64,000 nucleotides of DNA from assembly GCA_930367205.1 (NCBI GenBank), contig OV884015.1:108254509-108318508 (forward strand), read 5' to 3'. Below, one piece after another: positions 11,461 to 19,985 of the stretch. The stretch is from Acanthosoma haemorrhoidale. Lineage: Eukaryota > Arthropoda > Insecta > Hemiptera > Acanthosomatidae. The notes beneath the pieces were generated by a model. The model was not told the DNA's origin. It was given only the letters and a program-made list of their open reading frames with translations, and ran no database searches. The position numbers and the translations under genes are program-made. Position 1 is the stretch's first letter, and each line of letters opens with the position of its first letter.

Positions 11461-12019
11461 ATTATTTAAACAATATCATTAGGGACATAACAATGTTAAA
11501 AAATATATAATCAGAACAGAAAATCAAACCTTAATAATAAAAAAAAAAAAATAACATAATCAAATCAAATTAAATCTTTTTATTTTATTACAAAAAAAAA
11601 AAGTTCTTTCTTGCTCCAACAATTATTATTAATAATATAATTAATAAGCACTGGAGGAAATGTCCATATTAAAGCAGCCCATGTTTTCATGATCGAAGTA
11701 ACTCTACGATTTTGGTGGCCTCAGAATCCATCCTGAACTGACAGTGTAGCGCCCGCCATCTGAAGCTGCTTGTAACAATATGAGGGCAGTCATATTCCTC
11801 CATACGTCTGGTCCAGGCCAACTTTAACGTCTATTGTTAACAGCGATGCCTGGATTGAGTGTAAATGGTGTTCGTTACGAGTCACTTAACTGACAATTAA
11901 ATTTATTATCTTCAAGCAAATTGGTAGCAATATGGACCATATATGTGCCCAGAACAGCAAATCCCTTGAATACAACCATACGAGAATTTTGTAGAGTTCT
12001 ATGCTTCTAGTAGTTTAGT
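11461..12019. other. A-rich tracts, then no gene recognised
   Basis: Several A runs occur at 11450-11610. A more balanced block at 11660-11870 contains no recognised element. Confidence 0.45.
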
Positions 12020-12475
12020 AATCAATTGACTAAGTTTGTTTGAATAGTAATTAGTAGGAGAATAATTACTATACATTAATAAAGACTATTATATCTGTTT
12101 TTAAAAGTACTTATCACACAATCTTGTTGACATTTGGAAAATATACTTGGAATTTAAATAAAAACCTAAAATAGGTAAGACAAGAAGGTATACCTTTCAA
12201 ATAAAAATCATTAAAAAAAATGATATTTGTTGTTATTAAATGAGTACAAACAAGGATTTTCATTCCTTTAGTACAAGTTTCAAATTGATTGCATTGATGG
12301 TAATGATGCTGTTTAGTTATATATACCAGTCATTAATAGCAAATTGTTTTTTGGGAAATTTGTGTTTATATTTGTCCTGTTGTTTGAGAGTTAGTTGTGT
12401 TTAAAAACATGAATTCTCATTAAAAAAATTGATCCAATCTAAATGTTCGCATTGAAATTAAAAGTTCAAAGTGTC
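12020..12475 (+). repeat. diverged direct duplication, copy 2
   Basis: Partner of 9930-10380, with the same order of conserved blocks. The last shared block is TGTTCGCATTGAAATTAAAA; similarity ends abruptly just after AGTTCA. Confidence 0.6.
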
Positions 12476-13090
12476 CTCAGACTTGCATTGCCGAAGTATA
12501 TGTTCTGGATCATCTTCTTCATTGCTTCATTGTATTTCAAAGTAGCTTTTTTTCTATTGTAATTTTGAGGTGAGTTTAATTAGTTGAGTACTTTATTTGT
12601 TTTTCTGAGTTTTGAACAATTGCTGTACCCGGTATAGTGTGTAATAAATTGTACGATTTGTACTGTAATGTATAGCAAAGACTAGTATCTATAAATTGGT
12701 CTTGGTATAATCATATATGTTTTCATGATGAGTTGTGGATTATTAGGTTGATTTCAATCGCTTCAACTCATTCGCGTTTTTAAGAAAACAGTTATGTGCC
12801 CATGAACAACAAGGGATGCCTTTTTTTTGATCCGCGTGAAAATCTTATCTCATTCATTGAGTCTATCTTCAAAATTATGTTCACTACTCAACCACTAAAA
12901 TAGTGTAGCAGGCTCAAGCAATCCTAATATAGGAGATATTGTTACCACTTTGAAATGACATCTCGTGTTGCCGAATGCGCTGGCTAATAGCAATATATAC
13001 TTTTGTGGGAAGATAAAAGAAGTATTTGTCCTTTCTACAATTTAAAATCCCCAAACAGCAATAATAACTGCATAGGCTAGTTTTGTAGTT
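12476..13090. other. no gene recognised
   Basis: AT-rich DNA. A 61-codon minus-strand frame at 12914-13099 has no recognisable motif. Confidence 0.45.
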
Positions 13091-13168
13091 ATTGCCCAAG
13101 ACAGAGACAGGTGGAGAGAACTGGAGAAGGTTCTCCTAGATCTTCCAGGTATGAAACCAACGAAGTAG
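13091..13168 (+). pseudogene. short non-LTR retrotransposon C-terminal fragment
   Basis: The plus strand reads IAQDRDRWRELEKVLLDLP followed by GMKPTK and a stop. The AQDRDRWREL phrase is typical of the extreme C-terminus of several non-LTR retrotransposon polyproteins, where it follows the RT and thumb region. Only about 25 codons remain and no upstream RT is attached. The clade cannot be decided from this piece. Confidence 0.4.
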
Positions 13169-13780
13169 GTATACAACATACCCAAGTAATGATCATAATC
13201 TAATACATGATATACATGATCAATACCATAAATGGTATTTGAATTAGTGTAAATTCTACACTGTATGTATAGGGAAAATATGCTTCAAAGGTGACTGAAA
13301 TAGTTTAAATATTACATTCATAGAACGGAGGGATGTTATCATAATCAAGATTATACTCTAGTCTTTATCACTTAAATATCGCTAGATTGATACAGACGAT
13401 TTTATGAAAATGTAAAAGATTCAAAGGAGGAAAATGTATCATAAAATGTGAGTGAAGGGTTCTCAGTTAGAGCAATTTTTTTGTAATAGATTTAAACTCC
13501 AAATAAGAATTTGTTTTATTAATAATTGCACCTAACCAATAATTTTCTTCTTCTTTTTATTGAGATTATAGAAGGGGTTGGATTAGCAAACAAGTGAGCT
13601 CTGTATTAGTAAACACAAATAATCAAAAGCCATTATATTTATGTTTCTTTTAAACAAAAACCTACTTGGTTCTGCAAAGCGGTTCTTGCTTCGAGTTTTG
13701 GACGAAAGGGGGTTCCTCATCACAACCAAAAAATAATTAACAAATCGGTATAAATAGTGTAGTGATATTGTGGTTATATT
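13169..13780. other. no gene recognised
   Basis: AT-rich DNA directly beyond the 3' boundary of the gag-only fragment at 13781. No poly(A) tail lies at that boundary. Confidence 0.5.
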
Positions 13781-14829
13781 GGTAATCTACCATTTTTGTT
13801 GATTACCAGATATTATAGCCATGAACATTTGGCTGCAGGAATCGACTAGGGCAGTTACCCATTTCGGTCCACATTCTAGGTCTTGGCGCTGGTCCTTTGT
13901 TAGAAACTTTAGCCTAGGATCTAGGTACTCACAATACATATTTTCCGAAGAGTCCTCGGAATTTCTGGGGGCCGCTCTCGACGTGGAGGGGGCAGCTCTC
14001 GATGTGGAGGGGGCAGCTCTCGACGTGGAGGGGGCAGCTCTCGATGTGGGAGGGTGAGCCGTTTCTTGAAAGAGCTTGAAGAGCGGGTTCTGCCAGGCGT
14101 TGACAGATGGCGGTGGAGCAGGTCTCAGGAGTGGCTCGTCTGGGCGTTGCCTCTTCTGCAGGGGCTGCACTTTGTCGTGAGCTGGCCTCACTCTGGCTAG
14201 GAGCTGTTCCTCTTCTCGCAGCCTCTGTACGTGGCGGGATGTGCCTCGCCGCGGTTCGAACACTTTAGCGGGGCCGTCTCGTTCCTGGGGCACTGCGCCA
14301 CCTCGTGAGGGCGTCACACACTTTATTTTCCGGCCGCAGTGGTTTCGTGTATGTCCATATTCCTGGCATCGGTAGCACTGCGGAAGCCCTCTCTCTTCTT
14401 TGAAGGTCACTATACGTATGATGACGTGGTTTATTGCACGTAATTTCCTCACATTCTGTAAAGTGACGCTTGCGTTTGCTGTTACCAGCACTGGTGCAAT
14501 ATCCGTTTTCCTTCCGGTTGGGTCGCTCTTTCATAGTCTTCGCACATCTACGACTTCCGGTATTGTCTCTTTAATTGTATCTGTGATTTCCTTGATATCC
14601 TCCTGGACATCTAGGCCTAGGATTAGGTACTTCTTGTTCTTTTTTCCGCCTCTCGGGGCAAAAGAATGGTACTCCTTATTTCCTGTCTGGAGTAAGCTAA
14701 TTATTTTTACCCGGTCGTCTTCTTTCTCAGGGTAAATAGTGACGCCCTCCTTCGTCTTCATGAGGGTGAAATTATTTATATCTTCTCTCTTGAGTAGTCG
14801 GATCAGGTTTGTTGTTGTCTCTCCGGAGA

Positions 14830-14832
<3 letters not shown>
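13781..14832 (-). pseudogene. gag-only fragment of a non-LTR retrotransposon (copy A)
   Basis: This is ORF1 (gag-like nucleic-acid-binding protein) of the same family as 16871-18100. It keeps the C2HC-associated region (FAPRGG, LILGLDVQED) and the first zinc knuckle CYRCQEYGHTRNHC. A frame break near 14530 separates the front part. A second frameshift right after the first knuckle destroys knuckles 2 and 3; the frame is regained before the LLARVRPA segment. The C-terminus (YLDPRLKFLTKDQRQDLECG) is present. It begins at 14832, exactly where the T run of the neighbouring element ends, so its N-terminal third is missing. Homology to the other copy stops at 13781, only a few bases past the gag stop, with no poly(A). 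It is therefore a gag module cut off from its ORF2. Confidence 0.8.
13967..14050 (-). repeat. four 21-bp tandem repeats in gag (TSRAAPS units)
   Basis: Four consecutive 21-bp units at 13967, 13988, 14009 and 14030 differ at one or two positions. On the minus strand they encode the seven-residue unit TSRAAPS in frame. The related gag at 16871-18100 has only one such unit, so the array is an expansion private to this copy. Confidence 0.85.

Positions 14833-14860
<28 letters not shown>
14833..14860 (-). other. poly(A) tail of copy B
   Basis: An uninterrupted run of 28 T on the plus strand marks the 3' end of copy B. It abuts ACAA of the gag-only copy A at the point where that gag loses its N-terminal part. 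Confidence 0.85.
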
Positions 14861-15087
14861 CCTAAACCCCTAGAGGTTATACAATGAAAATATTATAATA
14901 AACTTTGCAAATTTCTCCTCACTCTGCTATGCGCGGATGCATTTGAAGGAGTTCGTGCTACTCAACAATACAGGTTGTGGTTAATAGGAAAATAACATGA
15001 ATACAAATCTAGGTGATGGGGCTCACCTTCAGTTTAAAAATGGGAGAAAAAACTTACAAACTAAAAAACTATACCTAAAACCTAAAA

Positions 15088-16290
15088 CTAAAGCGTTCCA
15101 GCCGAAACAGCGTCCTGCCATCGATGGGGGAACGGAGCGGGGGTTATAGTGTTAAACACCGGGTTTGTTAAGTACTGTAGTGAGTCGAAGAATTTGATAT
15201 GTCTACGTTGGATGAATTCATCCACTGTAGGCAGATCAAAGACCTCATGAAGCTCACTGTTGCTCCGTGGCTCGAATGAAGTATATCTGACCAATTTCAT
15301 CAGTATACGGTTTTTGAATTGTTGGAGTTTGATAGCTGTCGTATACGTCAGATAACGAAATAGCGGGTGAATTTTCCTCCGTTCCTACTATGTAACTAGT
15401 AGGGAGCGGGCTTTTTCCCTTTTGAAAAGAGAAAATTACACAGTCAGTCTTACCCGCGTTTACAGAGATATTGAGTCTCCCCAATCTCTCACTGATCTGG
15501 TTACAGGCTACTTCAGCCTGTCTTAGAGCTACCTTGGCACTCATGCTGCTGCTTTACACCGCTATGTCATCTGCGAAAGCAGTAACTGTGGTATTTTTGT
15601 ACCGGGCTCCGACAATCTCAGACGTGTATACGTTGAATAGTACAGGGGATAAGACGGCGCCTTGGGGTACTCCACAGGTCAGTGGCACAGCTTCGGAGAA
15701 GCTATCACCCACCCGCACCCGCAGCGATCTGTTTTTCAGGAAGCTAGCCAGAATTGAATACAGTTGTTCCGGGCATTCCCGGTCGCAGAGCATTTGACAC
15801 AGTGTCCCGTGAGACACCGAGTCGAATGCTTGGGTGCAATCAATGGAAATCATAGCCGTGGCTATGTTTCTATTCATGTTATGGCTAACCTGTGACTGCA
15901 CCTTCATAAGAGGGTGCTCTGCGCTCATACTGGATTGGAATCGAGTCTGCTCTGGCGGAATGATGTCATTTTCCGAGCAGTAATCTTTGAGATAATTCAA
16001 AAGAATTTTCTCAAAGATTTTCCCCATTGGTGGTAGCAGACTGATCGGGCGGTAGTCGGCTGGGTGATCTCCACTCTTGGCTGGCTTTAGTAATGGAAAC
16101 AAGATGGCTTGTTTCCATGTGTCAGGAAATTACCGCAATCTTATACAAGAGTTGTATAAGTTTGCTAGTTGTACTATCCCTCTCCTCGGCATTTGTTTGA
16201 GCAGCACTGTTTGTATCCCGTCGTGCCCTGGTGCTCGGTTTCCCTGACACCGGCGAAGAATCGCCTTGAGCTGCTTCGGTGATACAAACA
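15088..16290 (-). pseudogene. reverse transcriptase part of ORF2, copy B, broken
   Basis: RNA-directed DNA polymerase remnant. In order: SPKQLKAILRR and APGHDGI in the N-terminal region, then a TAA stop before FPDTWKQAILFPLLKPAKSG, DYRPISLLPPMGKIFEKIL, the motif A region DCTQAFDSVSHGTL, GVPQGAVLSPVLFNVYTSE and the catalytic FADDIAV. A TAA stop follows FADDIAV directly, and the same frame resumes with SMSAKVALRQAEV and NVSVNAGKTD-type palm/thumb sequence ending near TEENSPAISLSD. About 100 residues are then missing before TAIKLQQFKNRIL and the C-terminal DLPTVDEFIQRRH segment, which ends in a stop at 15088. The RT domain identity is secure. The stops and deletion rule out activity. Confidence 0.85.
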
Positions 16291-16870
16291 TTGTGCATAC
16301 AAACAAGGGGTTGTTTTGTCAGTAGTAAGTCAATCGTCGAGGTAGCTTGTGGGTTACCTCTATGTCGAAAAGTAAAAGTCTGGGGGTGAAAGACCGTGAA
16401 CGGCGTTCTCAATAGGAGTCTCCCAGCCATGTTTGTTGCGGTGTTGTACCACATGGTATGTTTTGCGTTGAGATCTCCCACCACGCAGTGGTTAGATCTC
16501 TGCGAACATGCGTGTAGCAGGGCTGAGTACTCCTGGAGAGATGCGTACGGACTCCTGTATAGAGCGGTAAGGTAAATGGGTCTCCCCAAATTTACCTTGA
16601 CTGTTAAGTGGTGAAGTTTGGGATCAGTTGTAGTCAGTGGTGAAGCCACTTTCTTCCAATTGATACCAAGGCGTATAGCAATTAGAACGCCTCCATATCC
16701 GTTAACCCTTTCAATGGCAGTTGAATAACCTTTAATGTGGAACGATTGTGCAGATACCCTAGTGTCTGTCAAAACTACAATATCTGGTTGGTAGAGCGCT
16801 AGCAGCACTTCTACCTCATCTATTTTGGTCAGGAGACCATCAACGTTAAAATTTAAAACTTGGTAATCTA
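16291..16870 (-). pseudogene. APE-type endonuclease part of ORF2, copy B
   Basis: The frame opens just after the gag stop and reads YQVLNFNVDGLLTKIDEVEV, then LALYQPDIVVLTDTR, YGGVLIAIR, VVGDLNAKHTMWY and STIDLLLTK. These are the ordered motifs of the apurinic-endonuclease-like domain that nicks target DNA in non-LTR retrotransposons. The Glu normally found in the LSETR-type motif is Asp here. The last catalytic motif (SDH) is missing because the domain is cut at about 16290 and joined to the RT N-terminus. The start codon expected just after gag has become ATA (near 16873), where copy A has ATG. Confidence 0.75.
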
Positions 16871-18100
16871 CTATTTTTGATGTTTACCAGATATCATAGC
16901 CATGAGCATTTGGCTACAGAAATCGGCTAGGGCAGTTACCCATTTCGGTGCACATTTAAGGTCTTGGCGCTGGTCGTTTGTCAAAAACTTTAGCCTAGGA
17001 TCTAGGTACTTACAGTTAGTATTTTCTGAAGTGACCTCCGAAGTTCTGTGGGCCGCTCTAGACGTGGAGGGGGCAGCTCTGTCTTCATTGCTGCTCTGAA
17101 ACAGCTTGTAAAGCGGGTTTTGCCAAGCATTTGTAGTTGGTGGTGGAGCCGGCCTCATCATTGGCTCGTCCTGTCTTCGTTTTTTCTTTTGTGGCTGCAG
17201 TTTGCTTGCAGGTCTAACTCTGGCGAGAAGCTCCTTTCTCTTCGCGCAGCCTCTGTACGACGCCGGATGAGCTTCGCCGCAGTTTGAGCATTTGAGCGGG
17301 GCTTCTTCGTTTCGTGGACATTGCGCCACCTCGTGGGGGCCTGCGCATCTCACACATTTGATATTTCGGCCGCAGTGGTTCCTCGTGTGGCCGTACTCCT
17401 GGCACCTGTAACATTGTGGGATCCCTTTCTCTTCTTCGAAGGTCACCACCCTTATGAGTACATGGTTTACGGCACGTACCTTCTTCATGTCGTTCAAGGT
17501 GACGCTACTATTAGTGGTTACCAGGACTGGTGAAATCTCCGTTTTTCTGCCTGAGGGATCACTCTTCCTGAGTCTTCGTATGTCAACGACTCCTGGTACT
17601 GCATCTGCTATTACCGTTTTTATTTCATCGATGTCCTCTTGGACATCTATCCCGAGAATAAGAAATTTCCTATTTCTCGGTCCTCCTCTCGGTGCGAATG
17701 TGTGAAATTCCTTTCGGTTATTCTGCATTAACTTCACGATTTTTTCTCGTGACTCTTCCGTCTCAGGATATACAGTCACCCCATCCTTCGTCCTTCGCAA
17801 GGCGAAATTCGTGATGTTTGCTCCTCTGAGCAATTGCGTAAGATTTGTTGTTGTCTCTCCTGAGACAACAACTGGCGGTGGCTTTTTGGGCACTTGAGCC
17901 ACCGGATGTGGGCTTTTCGGTGGCTCAGTGGCTAAGGTTTGAAATTTGTTTCCGACCTTGGTCGGATTTTTTGCCTTCGTAGGCCTTTGCACCTTCACCG
18001 TAATCTTTGGGAAAGTGAAGTCCTCTTCATCCTCTTCAATTTCCTCTATCTGTGCCGGTGAAGCAGGTCTCTTTCTAGAAGTCTCAACTTTCATCTCCAT
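16871..18100 (-). CDS. gag-like ORF1 protein with three zinc knuckles (copy B)
   Basis: Intact 409-codon frame starting at ATG 18100, the first Met after the 5' UTR. Residues 1-60 are acidic and Lys/Pro-rich and probably disordered. Residues about 105-225 form the conserved region that precedes the knuckles in Jockey-type gags (FAPRGG 136-141, LILGIDVQED 147-156). Three CCHC-type knuckles follow: C230-C243 (CYRCQEYGHTRNHC), C249-C261 (CVRCAGPHEVAQC) and C271-C285 (CSNCGEAHPASYRGC). A basic LQPQKKKRR-type stretch and a conserved tail with YLDPRLKFLTNDQRQDLKCA end the protein. Such proteins coat element RNA and take part in its nuclear or telomeric targeting. The frame ends at TAG one codon earlier than copy A because of a G-to-A change that also removes the ORF2 start. 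It is the best-preserved frame in the window. Confidence 0.85.
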   Translation of the reverse strand: MEMKVETSRKRPASPAQIEEIEEDEEDFTFPKITVKVQRPTKAKNPTKVGNKFQTLATEPPKSPHPVAQVPKKPPPVVVSGETTTNLTQLLRGANITNFALRRTKDGVTVYPETEESREKIVKLMQNNRKEFHTFAPRGGPRNRKFLILGIDVQEDIDEIKTVIADAVPGVVDIRRLRKSDPSGRKTEISPVLVTTNSSVTLNDMKKVRAVNHVLIRVVTFEEEKGIPQCYRCQEYGHTRNHCGRNIKCVRCAGPHEVAQCPRNEEAPLKCSNCGEAHPASYRGCAKRKELLARVRPASKLQPQKKKRRQDEPMMRPAPPPTTNAWQNPLYKLFQSSNEDRAAPSTSRAAHRTSEVTSENTNCKYLDPRLKFLTNDQRQDLKCAPKWVTALADFCSQMLMAMISGKHQK

Positions 18101-18267
18101 GCTTCAGAATTTTGAAAATATTTTACTGGGGTGCCGTCCTCATACACGAAAAAACACTGACACAACAACACTGTCACAAAAATAATAAAAATGTACCTTG
18201 GGCCACGTAAGATGGTGGCAGAAGATGATGGCGGAAAGCACTGGCAGCAGAGATGTGTACACTTCGA

Positions 18268-18309
18268 CTGCTGACACTGAACTCGCTCCGAATATTTCGA
18301 CCTTATATA
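18268..18309 (-). promoter_or_regulatory. TATA box and initiator-like pair upstream of gag
   Basis: On the minus strand TATATAAGG occupies 18309-18301, and TTCAGTG, containing the arthropod initiator TCAGT, lies at 18281-18275. The first T of the TATA box is 31 bases upstream of the A of TCAGT (18278), the classical spacing of a Pol II core promoter. A GC-rich stretch with GGGCGCGGG-type sequence precedes it. Transcription from 18278 would give a 5' UTR of about 178 nt before the gag ATG. Function is inferred from spacing alone. Confidence 0.5.
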
Positions 18310-18310
18310 G

Positions 18311-18967
18311 GCAGGCCAGAGGCCGGGCTACACCCGCGCCCTCTAGTGTGCATCAGCTGAGTCGTGAACCAGTTCCCCCTCTCTAACTAAGAATAAAGAA
18401 GTTTGTCTGCGAATCAAAAGCCTTCTTTAAGATAGATATATCTCTCCCTGAGAAAAACATGTCGTTCACAAATCCATTCTGTGCCTTCTAAATCTGAATA
18501 AACATGGCTAGCAAATTCATCTATTGTTGTCCGTTTTCCTCAAAATTGCGTATTCTCGTTGGGTACCCTCTGCCTAAGTATGTTAATAATTTAGTCAATA
18601 TATGGCATAACTATATTAGATATGATTAACTTTAAGTAACCATTCACTTCCCAAAAATTAATTTTTATTTTTTTCTTCGCTTATTACTGATACTGGTGCT
18701 TAGTAACATTCCCATGGTGTTAATAAACTATATGTCAACAAATACATATATACTTGATTTAATATTATGTTAGTTTCTTTTCATGGCTGTTAGGAATACA
18801 TAGATATGAAATAATTAGCAATACATGAAATAACTGCGATTTTATCCAAAAATGCTACTTAACGTGACGCTTCACCGTTGGTCATATTCACTTCTTCCAC
18901 CGCCTCTAGCTTTGAAGGATCAATGCTGTTTCTGCCATGACAAGCACGAAATCTGTTTCTAACTGTT
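18311..18967. other. GC-rich block, then AT-rich DNA
   Basis: At 18311-18390 a GC-rich block precedes the TATA box of copy B and may be promoter-proximal or flanking DNA. From 18420 to 18967 nothing is recognised. In particular, the missing N-terminal part of the copy A gag is not found here. Confidence 0.5.
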
Positions 18968-19225
18968 TTGTTTTTTTTAATTTCAAAACCCTTTTATTTT
19001 ATACATTTTTACAAACAGATGAACAAGAGTTTACAATTTTCTCCTCGTGCTGCATACGCAGATGCATTTGAAGGAGGTAAGATATACAAATTTATTTTTG
19101 AAGTTAAAAAGTCAATAGCAATATACAGGACTAGGTGATGTGGCTTACCTTCGGTTTACAATGTGGGAAAATTTACAAACTAAACTTAATAACTAGAACT
19201 TAAAGACTAAAGCGTTCCGGCCTCC
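18968..19225 (-). mobile_element. 3' UTR of the copy A/B family, truncated
   Basis: The minus strand matches the 3' UTR of copy B: an AAAGCGTTCC-flanked block (rc), the ACATCACCTAG block, CTTCAAATGCATCTGCGT and GAGGAGAAA, then ATAAAAGGGTTTTG and an A-rich end. It is a severely 5'-truncated insertion containing no ORF2. The internal GCATCTGCGTATGCAG palindrome-like motif is intact here and partly lost in copy B. Confidence 0.7.
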
Positions 19226-19910
19226 GAGTAGATATTGAAGCATCTTAGATGACTTGCTCTAATATTGAGGGAAATCGTATACATCTTCAGACAATGGTCC
19301 ATTGTAGACTCTCACATAAAGTGTACAGTTTTAGTTAATAGAGCTGTCTGACTAAAAGACAAGAAGCAAGGACAATATATTATTCCCTATAATTTATTCT
19401 TCCCCTCAAGAGGAGCATCGGGCCGGCAATAAAAGTTGCCGTGAGGCAGGTCCTATAAACCGGCCAGTTTAGCGCCTTGCCATTGTCCCGTCTCTAACTG
19501 TCTCTATTTACGGGGCCCTCTCATTCGAGGGTCTGTAGTTCACAAATAGACTCTTCAGGGGCCGATGGTCTCCCGAAATCTCAAATACCTACCTTCCTAA
19601 GCAAGATTAATATTCATACGAAAAAGAATTTAAATATCCTAATAATATATATTGTAGAGAGTCAGCTTAGTACTAAATCAAAGTTATAAAATAAATTACA
19701 GAGACTGCAATTAATGACATTCATTGCAGTGAATGACAACCAATGCCAAATTTAGACAGACAATCATACACACCAATGGACACCGGAACGGTCGGGCAGA
19801 GGGGCCTGATCTTTTGATTTGCAAACTTATGATTCAGGTCTGGAAGATATATATGTTTTCGAGTATATTCAGATTGTGATCCAAGTAGAATGGGCAGTGG
19901 GAAAGATCGA
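19226..19910. other. no gene recognised
   Basis: Includes a more GC-rich block at 19400-19600 with no identified content. Confidence 0.45.
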
Positions 19911-19985
19911 TTGTTGGCATAGGCGGTTCTGGATCGAAATCAAAAGATCCAGGGTTTGATTGCCGTCAACGTGACTTTTTTTGGA
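19911..19985 (+). repeat. tRNA-like / SINE-head-like stretch
   Basis: TGGCATAGGCGG at 19914-19925 matches the Pol III A-box consensus at all but one position. A perfect 7-bp stem pairs CTGGATC (19929-19935) with GATCCAG (19946-19952), as an anticodon-like arm. GGTTTGATTGC at 19953-19963 is an imperfect B box, and seven T at 19976-19982 could terminate Pol III. The arm lengths do not fit a functional tRNA, so a decayed tRNA pseudogene or a tRNA-derived SINE head is more likely. No other copy was found. Confidence 0.4.

Larger units (their letters stand above)
14833..18310 (-). mobile_element. near full-length Jockey-type non-LTR retrotransposon (copy B)
   Basis: In minus-strand order: a 5' untranslated region (about 18278-18101), gag ORF1 (18100-16871), the endonuclease part of ORF2 (about 16853-16310), reverse transcriptase remnants (16290-15088), a 3' untranslated region (15087-14861) and a 28-base poly(A) tail (14860-14833). 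The C-terminal ORF2 segment reads DLPTVDEFIQRRH and KFFDSLQYLTNPVFN; a related tail lies at 34550-34680. The 3' UTR contains a GCATCCGCGC...GAGGAGAAA region also found at 18968-19225, 28740-28850 and 49430-49650. The clade assignment rests on the gag type with three knuckles, the APE-type endonuclease and the poly(A) tail. ORF2 is broken by stops and deletions, so this copy cannot move itself. Confidence 0.8.

Noticed and set aside
14400..14735. Long plus-strand frames opposite the gag copies (also 17454-17705, 15471-15797)
   Set aside because: These are antisense shadows of the gag and RT frames, which carry the conserved motifs on the minus strand.
18390..18960. Continuation of copy A gag beyond the 5' end of copy B
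   Set aside because: I looked for the missing gag N-terminus in all minus-strand frames here and saw none.
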